Positions 11,035-25,123 are shown, counted from the first letter of the stretch. The stretch: DNA of 64,000 bases from Prosopocoilus inquinatus (GCA_036172665.1 JAYKNF010000014.1:1849001-1913000), one strand, 5' to 3'. The notes: generated by a model not told the origin, from the letters alone. A program made the numbers and translations.

Positions 11035-13558
11035 TCACAGAAACAACGCCAATACGTGTTGCTTCGTTTAAAACTATTTCCAGCTTCTGCTGCGTCCGAA
11101 AACGTCGTATCTCACATCAGAGTTACTGGAGTCCATCGAAACGTCAAATAACATGATAGATAAGTAATTATCGATTAGATACAGCACAGGAACAACGCTA
11201 ATACGTGTTGTTTCGTTTAAAACTATTTCCAGCTCCTGCTGCGTCCAAAAACTTTGTATCTCACATCAGACATGCTGGAGTCCATCCAAACGTCAAATAA
11301 CATGATAGATGAGTAAGGATCGATTAGATACATCACAGGAACAACGCTAATATGTGTTGTTTCGTTTCAAACTATTTCCAGCTGCTGCTGCGTCCGAAAT
11401 CTTTGTATTTCTCATCAGAGTTACTGGAGTCCATCCAAACGTCAAATAACATAATAGATGAGTAAGGATCGATTATATACATCACAGGAACAACGCTAAT
11501 ACGTGTTGTTTCGTTTAAAACTATTTCCAGCTTCTGCTTCGTCCGAAAATTTCGTATCTCACATTAGAGTTACTGGAGTCCATCGAAACGTCAAATAACA
11601 TAGTAGCTAAGTAAGGATCGATTAGATACATCACAGGAACAACGCTAATGCGTGTTGTTTCGTTTAAAACTATTTCCAGCTTCTGCTGCGTCCGAAAACG
11701 TCGTATCTCACATCAGAGCTACTGGAGTCCATCGAAACGCCAAATAACATGATAGATAAGTAAGGATCGATTAGATACAGCACAGGAACAACGCTAATAC
11801 GTGTTGTTTCGTTTAAAACTATTTCCAGCTCCTGCTGCTTCCAAAAACTTTGTATCTCACATCAGACTTACTGGAGTCCATCCAAACTTTAAATTACATG
11901 TTAGATAAGTAAGGATCGATTAAATACATCACAGGAACGACGCTAATACGTGTTGTTTCGTTTAAAACTATTTCCAGCTTCTGCTGCGTCCGAAAACGTC
12001 GTATCTCACATCAGACTTACTGGAGTCCATCGAAACGTCAAATAACATGATAGATGAGTAAGGATCGATTAGATACATCACAGGAATGCGTGTTGTTTCG
12101 TTTAAAACTATTTCCATCTTCTGCTGCGTCCGAAAACGGCGTATCCCACATCAGAGCTACTGGAGTCCATCGAAACGCCAAATAACATGATAGATGAGTA
12201 AGGATCGATTAGATATATCACAGGAACAACGCTAATATGTGTTGTTTCGTTTAAAACTATTTCCAGCTGCTGCTGCGTCGGAAAATTTCGTATCTCAGGT
12301 TAGAGTTACTGGAGTCCATCGAAACGTCAAATAACATAGTAGCTAAGTAATAATCGATTAGATACATCACAGGAACAACGCTAATAGGTGTTGTTTCGTT
12401 CAAAACTATTTCCAGCTTCTGCTGCGTCCAAAAACTTTGTATCTCACATCAGAGTTACTGGAGTCCATCCAAACGTCAAATAACATGATAGATGAGTAAG
12501 GATCGATTAGATATATCACAGGAACAACGCCAATACGTGTTGCTTCGTTTAAAACTATTTCCAGCTTCTGCTGCGTCCGAAAACGTCGTATCTCACATTA
12601 GAGTTACTGGAATCCATCGAAACGTCAAATAACATAGTAGCTAAGTAAGGATCGATTAGATACATTACAGGAACAACGCTAATGCGTGTTGTTTCGTTTA
12701 AAACTATTTCCAGCTTCTGCTTCGTCCGAAAATTTCGTATCTCACATTAGAGTTACTGGAGTCGATCGAAACGTCAAATAACATAGTAGCTAAGTAAGGA
12801 TCGATTAGATATATCACAGGAACAACGCCAATACGTGTTGCTTCGTTTAAAACTATTTCCAGCTTCTGCTGCGTCCGAAAATTTCGTATCTCACATTAGA
12901 GTTACTGGAGTCGATCGAAACGTCAAATAACATAGTAGCTAAGTAAGGATCGATTAGATATATCACAGGAACAACGCCAATACGTGTTGCTTCGTTTAAA
13001 ACTATTTCCAGCTTCTGCTGCGTCCGATAACCTTGTATCTCACATTAGAGTTACTGGAGTCTGTCCAAACGTCAAATAACATGATAGATGAGTAAGGATC
13101 GATTAGATACATTACAGGAACAACGCTAATATGTGTTGTTTCGTTTAAAACTATTTCCAGCTGCTGCTGCGTCCGAAAACGTCGTATCTCACATCAGAGT
13201 TACTGGAGTCCATCGAAATGTCAAATAACATGATAGATAAGTAAGGATCGATTAGATACAGCACAGGAACAACGCTAATGCGTGTTGTTTCGTTTAAAAC
13301 TATTTCTAGCTTCAGCTGGGTCCGAGAACTTCGTATCTCACATCTAAGTTACTGGAGTTCATCGAAACGCCAAATAACATGATAGATGAGTAAGGATCGA
13401 TTAGATACATCACAGGAACAACGCCAATGCGTGTTGTTTCGTTTAAAACTATTTCCAGCTTCTGCTGCGTCCGAAAATTTCGTATCTCACATTAGAGTTA
13501 CTGGAGTCGATCGAAACGTCAAATAACATAGTAGCTAAGTAAGGATCGATTAGATATA
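11035..13558 (+). repeat. HOR-B copy 2 (17 monomers, 2,524 bp)
   Basis: Second full copy, nearly identical to the first by eye. It contains the second 9-bp-deleted monomer and all ordered markers of copy 1 at +2,524 bp, including 'gctgggtcc' at 13,315. A few substitutions separate the copies, for instance 'catgatagatgag' against 'cataatagatgag' near 11,450. Such similarity over 2.5 kb, compared with the lower similarity between adjacent monomers, shows that the 17-unit block was duplicated as a unit. Confidence 0.9.
12061..12200 (+). repeat. Second 9-bp-deleted HOR-B marker monomer
   Basis: A 140-bp unit with the same deletion junction 'caggaatgcg' as at 9,537. The shared breakpoint means that both descend from a single deletion event later copied by HOR duplication. 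Confidence 0.9.
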
Positions 13559-14899
13559 TCACAGGAACAACGCCAATACGTGTTGCTTCGTTTAAAACTA
13601 TTTCCAGCTTCTGCTGCGTCCGAAAACGTCGTATCTCACATCAGAGTTACTGGAGTCCATCGAAACGTCAAATAACATAGTAGCTAAGTAAGGATCGATT
13701 AGATACATCACAGGAACAACGCTAATAGGTGTTGTTTCGTTCAAAACTATTTCCAGCTTCTGCTGCGTCCAAAAACTTTGTATCTCACATCAGAGTTACT
13801 GGAGTCCATCCAAACGTCAAATAACATGATAGATGAGTAAGGATCGATTAGATATATCACAGGAACAACGCCAATACGTGTTGCTTCGTTTAAAACTATT
13901 TCCAGCTTCTGCTGCGTCCGAAAACGTCGTATCTCACATTAGAGTTACTGGAATCCATCGAAACGTCAAATAACATAGTAGCTAAGTAAGGATCGATTAG
14001 ATACATCACAGGAACAACGCTAATGCGTGTTGTTTCGTTTAAAACTATTTCCAGCTTCTGCTTCGTCCGAAAATTTCGTATCTCACATTAGAGTTACTGG
14101 AGTCGATCGAAACGTCAAATAACATAGTAGCTAAGTAAGGATAGATTAGATATATCACAGGAACAACGCCAATACGTGTTGCTTCGTTTAAAACTATTTC
14201 CAGCTTCTGCTGCGTCCGAAAATTTCGTATCTCACATTAGAGTTACTGGAGTCGATCGAAACGTCAAATAACATAGTAGCTAAGTAAGGATCGATTAGAT
14301 ATATCACAGGAACAACGCCAATACGTGTTGCTTCGTTTAAAACTATTTCCAGCTTCTGCTGCGTCCGATAACCTTGTATCTCACATTAGAGTTACTGGAG
14401 TCTGTCCAAACGTCAAATAACATGATAGATGAGTAAGGATCGATTAGATACATTACAGGAACAACGCTAATATGTGTTGTTTCGTTTAAAACTATTTCCA
14501 GCTGCTGCTGCGTCCGAAAACGTCGTATCTCACATCAGAGTTACTGGAGTCCATCGAAATGTCAAATAACATGATAGATAAGTAAGGATCGATTAGATAC
14601 AGCACAGGAACAACGCTAATGCGTGTTGTTTCGTTTAAAACTATTTCTAGCTTCAGCTGGGTCCGAGAACTTGGTATCTCACATCTAAGTTACTGGAGTT
14701 CATCGAAACGCCAAATAACATGATAGATGAGTAAGGATCGATTAGATACATCACAGGAACAACGCCAATGCGTGCTGTTTCGTTTAAAACTATTTCCAGC
14801 TTCTGCTGCGTCCGAAAATTTCGTATCTCACATTAGAGTTACTGGAGTCGATCGAAACGTCAAATAACATAGTAGCTAAGTAAGGATCGATTAGATATA
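13559..14899 (+). repeat. HOR-B deletion derivative (9 monomers, 1,341 bp)
   Basis: A shortened HOR copy. It starts in phase with copies 1 and 2, then between about 13,621 and 13,671 jumps to the equivalent of about 12,330, losing 1,183 bp. That is exactly eight monomers including the 9-bp-deleted one (8 x 149 - 9). After the jump every marker sits 1,341 bp (9 x 149) from its copy-2 partner: 'gctgggtcc' is at 13,315 and 14,656. Loss of a whole number of units in register is what unequal homologous exchange produces. Confidence 0.88.
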
Positions 14900-15225
14900 T
14901 CACAGAAACAACGCCAATACGTGTTGCTTCGTTTAAAACTATTTCCAGCTTCTGCTGCGTCCGAAAACGTCGTATCTCACATCAGAGTTACTGGAGTCCA
15001 TCGAAACGTCAAATAACATGATAGATAAGTAATTATCGATTAGATACAGCACAGGAACAACGCTAATACGTGTTGTTTCGTTTAAAACTATTTCCAGCTC
15101 CTGCTGCGTCCAAAAACTTTGTATCTCACATCAGACATGCTGGAGTCCATCCAAACGTCAAATAACATGATAGATGAGTAAGGATCGATTAGATACATCA
15201 CAGGAACAACGCTAATATGTGTTGT
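14900..15225 (+). repeat. Start of a fourth HOR-B copy, truncated
   Basis: The HOR-B order begins again with 'tcacagaaac' (14,900), 'gtaattatcg' and 'catgctggag'. It departs near 15,225, where HOR-B has 'tttcaaac' followed by 'gaaatctttg' and this stretch has 'tttaaaac' followed by 'gaaaatttcg'. This marks the right edge of the HOR-B domain, to within about one monomer. Confidence 0.75.
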
Positions 15226-17572
15226 TTCGTTTAAAACTATTTCCAGCTGCTGCTGCGTCCGAAAATTTCGTATCTCACATTAGAGTTACTGGAGTCCATC
15301 GAAACGTCAAATAACATAGTAGCTAAGTAAGGATCGATTAGATACATCACAGGAACAACGCTAATACGTGTTGTTTCGTTCAAAACTATTTCCAGCTTCT
15401 GCTGCGTCCAAAAACTTTGTATCTCACATCAGAGTTACTGGAGTCCATCCAAAAGTCAAATAATATGATAGATGAGTAAGGATCGATTAGATACATCACA
15501 GGAACAACGCTAATACGTGTTGTTTCGTTTAAAACTATTTCCAGCTTCGGCTGCGTCCGAGAACTTCGTATCTCACATCTAAGTTACTGGAGTCCATCCA
15601 AACGTCAAATAACATGATAGATAAGTAAGGATCGATTAGATACATCACAGGAACAACGCTAATGCATGTTGTTTCGTTTAAAACTATTTCTAGCTTCAGC
15701 TGCGTCCGAGAACTTCGTATCTCACATCTAAGTTACTGGAGTCCATCGTAACGCCAAATAACATGATAGATGAGTAAGGATCGATTAGATACATCACAGG
15801 AACAACGCTAATATGTGTTGTTTCGTTTCAAACTATTTCCAGCTGCTGCTGCGTCCGAAAATTTCGTATCTCACATTAGAGTTACTGGAGTCCATCGAAA
15901 CGTCAAATAACATAGTAGCTAAGTAAGGATCGATTAGATACATCACAGGAACAACGCTAATACGTGTTATTAAGTTCAAAACTATTTCCAGCTTCTGCTG
16001 CGTCCAAAAACTTTGTATCTCACATCAGAGTTACTGGAGTCCATCCAAAAGTCAAATAATATGATAGATGAGTAAGGATCGATTAGATACATCACAGGAA
16101 CAACGCTAATGCGTGTTGTTTCGTTTAATACTATTTCCAGCTTCTGCTGCGTCCGGAAACGTCGTATCTCACATCAGAGTTACTGGAGTCCATCGAAACG
16201 TCAAATAACATGATAGATGAGTAAGGATCGATTAGATACATCACAGGAACAACGCTAATGCCTGTTTCTTCGTTTAAAACTATTTCCAGCTTCTGCTGCG
16301 TCCGAGAACTTCGTATCTCACGTCAGGGTTACTGGAGTCCATCGAAACGCCAAATAACATGATAGATAAGTAAGGATCGATTAGATACAGCACAGGAACA
16401 ACGCTAATACGTGTTGTTTCGTTTAAAACTATTTCCAGCTCCTGCTGCGTCCCAAAACTTTGTATCTCACATCAGACACACTGGAGTCCATCTAAATGTC
16501 AAATAACATGTTAGATAAGTAAGGATCGTTTAGATACATCACAGGAACAACGCTAATAGGTGGTGTATCGTTCAAAAGTATTTCCAGCTTCTGCTGCGTC
16601 CGAAATCTTTGTATCTCTCATCAGAGTTACTGGAGTCCACAAAAACGTCAAATAACATGATAGATGAGTAAGGATCGATTAGATACATCACAGGAACAAC
16701 GCTAATACGTGTTGTTTCGTTTAAAACTATTTCCAGCTCCTGCTGCGTCCCAAAACTTTGTATCTCACATCAGACACACTGGAGTCCATCTAAACGTCAA
16801 ATAACATGTTAGATAAGTAAGGATCGTTTAGATACATCACAGGAACAACGCTAATAGGTGGTGTATCGTTCAAAAGTATTTCCAGCTTCTGCTGCGTCCG
16901 AAATCTTTGTATCTCTCATCAGAGTTACTGGAGTCCACCCAAACGTCAAATAACATGATAGATAAGTAAGGATCGATTAGATACAGCACAGGAACAACGC
17001 TAATACGTGTTGTTTCGTTTAAAACTATTTCCAGCTCCTGCTGCATCCAAAAACTTTGTATCTCACATCAGAGTTACTGGAGTCCATCCAAACGTCAAAT
17101 AACATGATAGATGAGTAAGGATTTATTAGATACATCACAGGAACAACGCTAATACGTGTTGTTTCGTTTAAAACTATTTCCAGCTTCGGCTGCGTCCGAG
17201 AACTTCGTATCTAAAGTCAGGGTTACTGGAGTCCATCCAAACGTCAAATAACATGATAGATAAGTAAGGATCGATTAGATACATCACAGGAACAACGCTA
17301 ACGCATGTTGTTTCGTTTAAAACTATTTCTAGCTTCAGCTGCGTCCGAGAACTTCGTATCTCACATCTAAGTTACTGCAGTCCATCGTAACGCCAAATAA
17401 CATGATAGATGAGTAAGGATCGATTAGATACAGCACAGGAACAACGCTAATACGTGTTGTTTCGTTTAAAACTATTTCCAGCTCCTGCTGCGTCCAAAAA
17501 CTTTGTATCTCACATCAGACTTACTGGAGTGTATCCAAACGTTAAATAACATGTTAGATAAGTAAGGATCGT
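15226..17572 (+). repeat. Mosaic satellite segment between the two HOR domains
   Basis: About 16 monomers of mixed subtype, in exact register, linking the two HOR expansions. They resemble units from 1-8,510 rather than either HOR. Two local near-repeats of the 'ggtggtgtatcg' / 'gacacactgg' pair occur at about 16,440-16,640 and 16,740-16,940. A unit near 15,970 has an unusual 'gttattaagttc' in place of 'gttgtttcgttc'. No gene or unique sequence is present. Confidence 0.8.
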
Positions 17573-20089
17573 TTAGATACATCACAGGAACAACGCTAAT
17601 ATGTGTTGTTTCGTTTCAAACTATTTCCAGCTGCTGCTGCGTCTGAAAATTTCATATCTCACATTAGAGTTACTGGAGTCCATCGAAACGTCAAATAACA
17701 TAGTAGCTAAGTAAGGATCGATTAGATACATCACAGGAACAACGCTAATACGTGTTGTTTCGTTTAAAACTATTTCCAGCTCCTGCTGCGTCCGAAAACG
17801 TCGTATCTCACATCAGAGTTACTGGAGTCCATCCAAACGTCAAATAACATGATAGATAAGTAAGGATCGATTAGATACAGCACAGGGACAACGCTAATAC
17901 GTGTTGTTTCGTTTAAAACTATTTCCAGCTCCAGCTGCGTCCAAAAACTTTGTATCTCACATCAGACTTACTGGAGTGTATCCAAACGTTAAATAACATG
18001 TTAGATAAGTAAGGATCGTTTAGATACATCACAGGAACAACGCTAATAGGTGTTGTTTCGTTCAAAACTATTTCCAGCTTCTGCTGCGTCCGAAATCTTT
18101 GTATCTCTCATCCTAGTTACTGGAGTCCATCCAAACGTCAAATAACATGATAGATGAGTAAGGATCGATTAGATACATCACAGGAACAACGCTAATACGT
18201 GTTGTTTCGTTTAAAACTATTTCCAGCTTCTGCTGCGTCCGAAAACGTCGTATCTCACATCAGAGTTACTGGAGTCCATCCAAACGTCAAATAACATGAT
18301 AGATAAGTAAGGATCGATTAGATACAGCACAGGAACAACGCTAATACGTGTTGTTTCGTTTAAAACTATTTCCAGCTCCTGCTGCGTCCAAAAACTTTGT
18401 ATCTCACATCAGAGTTACTGGAGTCCATCCAAACGTCAAATAACATGATAGATGAGTAAGGATCGATTAGATACATCACAGGAACAACGCTAATACGTGT
18501 TGTTTCGTTTAAAACTATTTCCAGCTTCTGCTGCGTCCGAAAACTTCGTATCTCACATCAGAGTTACTGGAGTCCATCGAAACGTCAAATAACATGATAG
18601 ATAAGTAAGTATCGATTAGATACAGCACAGGAACAACGCTAATACGTGTTGTTTCGTTTAAAACTATTTCCAGCTCCTGCTGCGTCCAAAAACTTTGTAT
18701 CTCACATCAGACTTACTGGAGTCCATCCAAACTTCAAATAACATGTTAGATAAGTAAGGATCGTTTAGATACATCACAGGAACAACGCTAATACGTGTTG
18801 TTTCGTTCAAAACTATTTCCAGCTTCTGCTGCGTCCGATAACTTTGTATCTCACATCAGAGTTACTGGAGTCTGTCCAAACGTCAAATAACATGATAGAT
18901 GAGTAAGGATCGATTAGATACATTACAGGAACAACGCTAATATGTGTTGTTTCGTTTAAAACTATTTCCAGCTGCTGCTGCGTCCGAAAACGTCGTATCT
19001 CACATCAGAGTTACTGGAGTCCATCGAGATGTCAAATAACATGATAGATAAGTAAGGATCGATTAGATACAGCACAGGAACAACGCTAATGCGTGTTGTT
19101 TCGTTTAAAACTATTTCTAGCTTCAGCTGGGTCCGAGAACTTCGTATCTCACATCTAAGTTACTGGAGTTCATCGAAACGCCAAATAACATGATAGATGA
19201 GTAAGGATCGATTAGATACATCACAGGAACAACGCTAATGCGTGTTGTTTCGTTTAAAACTATTTCCAGCTTCTGCTGCGTCCGAAAATTTCGTATCTCA
19301 CATTAGAGTTACTGGAGTCCATCGAAACGTCAAATAACATAGTAGCTAAGTAAGGATCGATTAGATACATCACCGGAAAAACGCTAATGCGTGTTGTTTC
19401 GTTTAAAACTATTTCCAGCTTCTGCTGCGTCCGAAAACGTCGTATCTCACATCAGAGTTACTGGAGCCCATCGAAACGTCAAATAACATGATAGATAAGT
19501 AAGGATCGATTAGATACAGCACAGGAACAACGCTATAACGTGTTGTTTTGTTTAAAACTATTTCCAGCTTCTGCTGCGTCCGAAAACGTCGAATCTCACA
19601 TCAGAGTTTCTGGAGCCCATCGAAACGTCAAATAACATGATAGATAAGTAAGGATCGATTAGATACATCACAGGAACATCTATTCTAAAACTATTTCCAG
19701 CTTCTGCTGTGTCCGAGAACTTCGTATCTCACGTCAGGGTTACTGGAGTCCATCCAAACGTCAAATAACATAATAGATAAGTAATAATCGATTAGATACA
19801 GCACAGGAACAACGCTAATACGTGTTGTTTCGTTTAAAACTATTTCCAGCTCCTGCTGCGTCCAAAGACTTTGTATCTCACATCAGACTTACTGGAGTCC
19901 ATCCAAACGTCAAATAACATGTTAGATAAGTAAGGATCGTTTAGATACATCACAGGAACAACGCTAATTCGTGTTGTTTCGTTCAAAACTCTTTCCAGCT
20001 TCTACTGCGTCCGAGAACTTTGTATCTCCCATCAGAGTTACTGGAGTCCGTCCAAACGTCAAATAACATGATAGATGAGTAAGGATCGA
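17573..20089 (+). repeat. HOR-A copy 1 (17 monomers, 2,517 bp)
   Basis: First full copy of the second 17-monomer HOR. Boundaries are approximate: agreement with the next copy at +2,517 bp begins about 17,573, before which the sequences differ at many sites. The length is 17 x 149 minus 16, because one monomer has a 16-bp net deletion. Ordered markers are 'gtctgaaaatttc' (17,641), 'cacagggacaacg', 'tccagctgcg', 'tcctagttactgg', 'gtaagtatcg', 'gataactttg', 'catcgagatgtc', 'gctgggtcc', 'cgctataacg', the short unit and 'cttctactgcg'. Private differences include 'ggaaaaacgc' near 19,377, 'gttttgttt' near 19,550 and 'ccaaagactttg' near 19,867. Confidence 0.9.
19651..19783 (+). repeat. HOR-A marker monomer with 16-bp net deletion (133 bp)
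   Basis: The unit reads 'aggaacatctattctaaaac' where full monomers have the 24-base stretch from 'acgctaatg' through 'tttcgttt'. Eight bases remain in place of 24. The same junction recurs at +2,517 bp four more times, so it is a clean tag for HOR-A. The right dyad arm is lost. Confidence 0.93.
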
Positions 20090-22606
20090 TTAGATACATC
20101 ACAAGAACAACGCTAATATGTGTTGTTTCGTTTCAAACTATTTCCAGCTGCTGCTGCGTCTGAAAATTTCATATCTCACATTAGAGTTACTGGAGTCCAT
20201 CGAAACGTCAAATAACATAGTAGCTAAGTAAGGATCGATTAGATACATCACAGGAACAACGCTAATACGTGTTGTTTCGTTTAAAACTATTTCCAGCTCC
20301 TGCTGCGTCCGAAAACGTCGTATCTCACATCAGAGTTACTGGAGTCCATCCAAACGTCAAATAACATGATAGATAAGTAAGGATCGATTAGATACAGCAC
20401 AGGGACAACGCTAATACGTGTTGTTTCGTTTAAAACTATTTCCAGCTCCAGCTGCGTCCAAAAACTTTGTATCTCACATCAGACTTACTGGAGTGTATCC
20501 AAACGTTAAATAACATGTTAGATAAGTAAGGATCGTTTAGATACATCACAGGAACAACGCTAATAGGTGTTGTTTCGTTCAAAACTATTTCCAGCTTCTG
20601 CTGCGTCCGAAATCTTTGTATCTCTCATCCTAGTTACTGGAGTCCATCCAAACGTCAAATAACATGATAGATGTGTAAGGATCGATTAGATACATCACAG
20701 GAACAACGCTAATACGTGTTGTTTCGTTTAAAACTATTTCCAGCTTCTGCTGCGTCCGAAAACGTCGTATCTCACATCAGAGTTACTGGAGTCCATCCAA
20801 ACGTCAAATAACATGATAGATAAGTAAGGATCAATTAGATACAGCACAGGAACAACGCTAATACGTGTTGTTTCGTTTAAAACTATTTCCAGCTCCTGCT
20901 GCGTCCAAAAACTTTGTATCTCACATCAGAGTTACTGGAGTCCATCCAAACGTCAAATAACATGATAGATGAGTAAGGATCGATTAGATACATCACAGGA
21001 ACAACGCTAATACGTGTTGTTTCGTTTAAAACTATTTCCAGCTTCTGCTGCGTCCGAAAACTTCGTATCTCACATCAGAGTTACTGGAGTCCATCGAAAC
21101 GTCAAATAACATGATGGATAAGTAAGTATCGATTAGATACAGCACAGGAACAACGCTAATACGTGTTGTTTCGTTTAAAACTATTTCCAGCTCCTGCTGC
21201 GTCCAAAAACTTTGTATCTCACATCAGACTTACTGGAGTCCATCCAAACTTCAAATAACATGTTAGATAAGTAAGGATCGTTTAGATACATCACAGGAAC
21301 AACGCTAATACGTGTTGTTTCGTTCAAAACTATTTCCAGCTTCTGCTGCGTCCGATAACTTTGTATCTCACATCAGAGTTACTGGAGTCTGTCCAAACGT
21401 CAAATAACATGATAGATGAGTAAGGATCGATTAGATACATTACAGGAACAACGCTAATATGTGTTGTTGCGTTTAAAACTATTTCCAGCTGCTGCTGCGT
21501 CCGAAAACGTCGTATCTCACATCAGAGTTACTGGAGTCCATCGAGATGTCAAATAACATGATAGATAAGTAAGGATCGATTAGATACAGCACAGGAACAA
21601 CGCTAATGCGTGTTGTTTCGTTTAAAACTATTTCTAGCTTCAGCTGGGTCCGAGAACTTCGTATCTCACATCTAAGTTAGTGGAGTTCATCGAAACGCCA
21701 AATAACATGATAGATGAGTAAGGATCGATTAGATACATCACAGGAACAACGCTAATGCGTGTTGTTTCGTTTAAAACTATTTCCAGCTTCTGCTGCGTCC
21801 GAAAATTTCGTATCTCACATTAGAGTTACTGGAGTCCATCGAAACGTCAAATAACATAGTAGCTAAGTAAGGATCGATTAGATACATCACCGGAACAACG
21901 CTAATGCGTGTTGTTTCGTTTAAAACTATTTCCAGCTTCTGCTGCGTCCGAAAACGTCGTATCTCACATCAGAGTTACTGGAGCCCATCGAAACGTCAAA
22001 TAACATGATAGATAAGTAAGGATCGATTAGATACAGCACAGGAACAACGCTATAACGTGTTGTTTCGTTTAAAACTATTTCCAGCTTCTGCTGCGTCCGA
22101 AAACGTCGAATCTCACATCAGAGTTTCTGGAGCCCATCGAAACGTCAAATAACATGATAGATAAGTAAGGATCGATTAGATACATCACAGGAACATCTAT
22201 TCTAAAACTATTTCCAGCTTCTGCTGTGTCCGAGAACTTCGTATCTCACGTCAGGGTTACTGGAGTCCATCCAAACGTCAAATAACATAATAGATAAGTA
22301 ATAATCGATTAGATACAGCACAGGAACAACGCTAATACGTGTTGTTTCGTTTAAAACTATTTCCAGCTCCTGCTGCGTCCAAAAACTTTGTATCTCACAT
22401 CAGACTTACTGGAGTCCATCCAAACGTCAAATAACATGTTAGATAAGTAAGGATCGTTTAGATACATCACAGGAACAACGCTAATTCGTGTTGTTTCGTT
22501 CAAAACTCTTTCCAGCTTCTACTGCGTCCGAGAACTTTGTATCTCCCATCAGAGTTACTGGAGTCCGTCCAAACGTCAAATAACATGATAGATGAGTAAG
22601 GATCGA
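20090..22606 (+). repeat. HOR-A copy 2 (17 monomers, 2,517 bp)
   Basis: Second copy, collinear with copy 1 throughout. The short marker monomer is at 22,168-22,300, and 'gtctgaaaatttc' has its T at 20,161, exactly 2,517 bp after 17,644. Private substitutions seen by eye include 'gatgtgtaagg' near 20,671, 'gatcaattag' near 20,830, 'gatggataag' near 21,114, 'gttgttgcg' near 21,467 and 'gttagtggag' near 21,677. That is roughly ten differences in 2.5 kb, an estimate by eye and not an alignment. Confidence 0.9.
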
Positions 22607-25123
22607 TTAGATACATCACAAGAACAACGCTAATATGTGTTGTTTCGTTTCAAACTATTTCCAGCTGCTGCTGCGTCTGAAAATTTCATATCTCACATTA
22701 GAGTTACTGGAGTCCATCGAAACGTCAAATAACATAGTAGCTAAGTAAGGATCGATTAGATACATCACAGGAACAACGCTAATACGTGTTGTTTCGTTTA
22801 AAACTATTTCCAGCTCCTGCTGCGTCCGAAAACGTCGTATCTCACATCAGAGTTACTGGAGTCCATCCAAACGTCAAATAACATGATAGATAAGTAAGGA
22901 TCGATTAGATACAGCACAGGGACAACGCTAATACGTGTTGTTTCGTTTAAAACTATTTCCAGCTCCAGCTGCGTCCAAAAACTTTGTATCTCACATCAGA
23001 CTTACTGGAGTGTATCCAAACGTTAAATAACATGTTAGATAAGTAAGGATCGTTTAGATACATCACAGGAACAACGCTAATAGGTGTTGTTTCGTTCAAA
23101 ACTATTTCCAGCTTCTGCTGCGTCCGAAATCTTTGTATCTCTCATCCTAGTTACTGGAGTCCATCCAAACGTCAAATAACATGATAGATGAGTAAGGATC
23201 GATTAGATACATCACAGGAACAACGCTAATACGTGTTGTTTCGTTTAAAACTATTTCCAGCTTCTGCTGCGTCCGAAAACGTCGTATCTCACATCAGAGT
23301 TACTGGAGTCCATCCAAACGTCAAATAACATGATAGATAAGTAAGGATCGATTAGATACAGCACAGGAACAACGCTAATACGTGTTGTTTCGTTTAAAAC
23401 TATTTCCAGCTCCTGCTGCGTCCAAAAACTTTGTATCTCACATCAGAGTTACTGGAGTCCATCCAAACGTCAAATAACATGATAGATGAGTAAGGATCGA
23501 TTAGATACATCACAGGAACAACGCTAATACGTGTTGTTTCGTTTAAAACTATTTCCAGCTTCTGCTGCGTCCGAAAACTTCGTATCTCACATCAGAGTTA
23601 CTGGAGTCCATCGAAACGTCAAATAACATGATAGATAAGTAAGTATCGATTAGATACAGCACAGGAACAACGCTAATACGTGTTGTTTCGTTTAAAACTA
23701 TTTCCAGCTCCTGCTGCGTCCAAAAACTTTGTATCTCACATCAGACTTACTGGAGTCCATCCAAACTTCAAATAACATGTTAGATAAGTAAGGATCGTTT
23801 AGATACATCACAGGAACAACGCTAATACGTGTTGTTTCGTTCAAAACTATTTCCAGCTTCTGCTGCGTCCGATAACTTTGTATCTCACATCAGAGTTACT
23901 GGAGTCTGTCCAAACGTCAAATAACATGATAGATGAGTAAGGATCGATTAGATACATTACAGGAACAACGCTAATATGTGTTGTTTCGTTTAAAACTATT
24001 TCCAGCTGCTGCTGCGTCCGAAAACGTCGTATCTCACATCAGAGTTACTGGAGTCCATCGAGATGTCAAATAACATGATAGATAAGTAAGGATCGATTAG
24101 ATACAGCACAGGAACAACGCTAATGCGTGTTGTTTCGTTTAAAACTATTTCTAGCTTCAGCTGGGTCCGAGAACTTCGTATCTCACATCTAAGTTACTGG
24201 AGTTCATCGAAACGCCAAATAACATGATAGATGAGTAAGGATCGATTAGATACATCACAGGAACAACGCCAATGCGTGTTGTTTCGTTTAAAACTATTTC
24301 CAGCTTCTGCTGCGTCCGAAAATTTCGTATCTCACATTAGAGTTACTGGAGTCCATCGAAACGTCAAATAACATAGTAGCTAAGTAAGGATCGATTAGAT
24401 ACATCACCGGAACAACGCTAATGCGTGTTGTTTCGTTTAAAACTATTTCCAGCTTCTGCTGCGTCCGAAAACGTCGTATCTCACATCAGAGTTACTGGAG
24501 CCCATCGAAACGTCAAATAACATGATAGATAAGTAAGGATCGATTAGATACAGCACAGGAACAACGCTATAACGTGTTGTTTCGTTTAAAACTATTTCCA
24601 GCTTCTGCTGCGTCCGAAAACGTCGAATCTCACATCAGAGTTTCTGGAGCCCATCGAAACGTCAAATAACATGATAGATAAGTAAGGATCGATTAGATAC
24701 ATCACAGGAACATCTATTCTAAAACTATTTCCAGCTTCTGCTGTGTCCGAGAACTTCGTATCTCACGTCAGGGTTACTGGAGTCCATCCAAACGTCAAAT
24801 AACATAATAGATAAGTAATAATCGATTAGATACAGCACAGGAACAACGCTAATACGTGTTGTTTCGTTTAAAACTATTTCCAGCTCCTGCTGCGTCCAAA
24901 AACTTTGTATCTCACATCAGACTTACTGGAGTCCATCCAAACGTCAAATAACATGTTAGATAAGTAAGGATCGTTTAGATACATCACAGGAACAACGCTA
25001 ATTCGTGTTGTTTCGTTCAAAACTCTTTCCAGCTTCTACTGCGTCCGAGAACTTTGTATCTCCCATCAGAGTTACTGGAGTCCGTCCAAACGTCAAATAA
25101 TATGATAGATGAGTAAGGATCGA
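22607..25123 (+). repeat. HOR-A copy 3 (17 monomers, 2,517 bp)
   Basis: Third collinear copy, with the short monomer at 24,685-24,817. Very few differences from copy 2. Private changes include 'acgccaatgcg' near 24,269 where the other copies have 'acgctaatgcg', and 'aataatatgatag' near 25,097. Confidence 0.9.

Noticed and set aside
15965..15980. Regulatory motif in the unusual 'gttattaagttc' unit
   Set aside because: It occurs once, differs from the consensus by a few substitutions, and has no partner elements; it is best read as private variation.
19677..19690. Transposon insertion or excision scar at the 16-bp deletion
   Set aside because: No target-site duplication or terminal inverted repeat; the eight remaining bases look like a simple deletion with small replacement, copied with the HOR.
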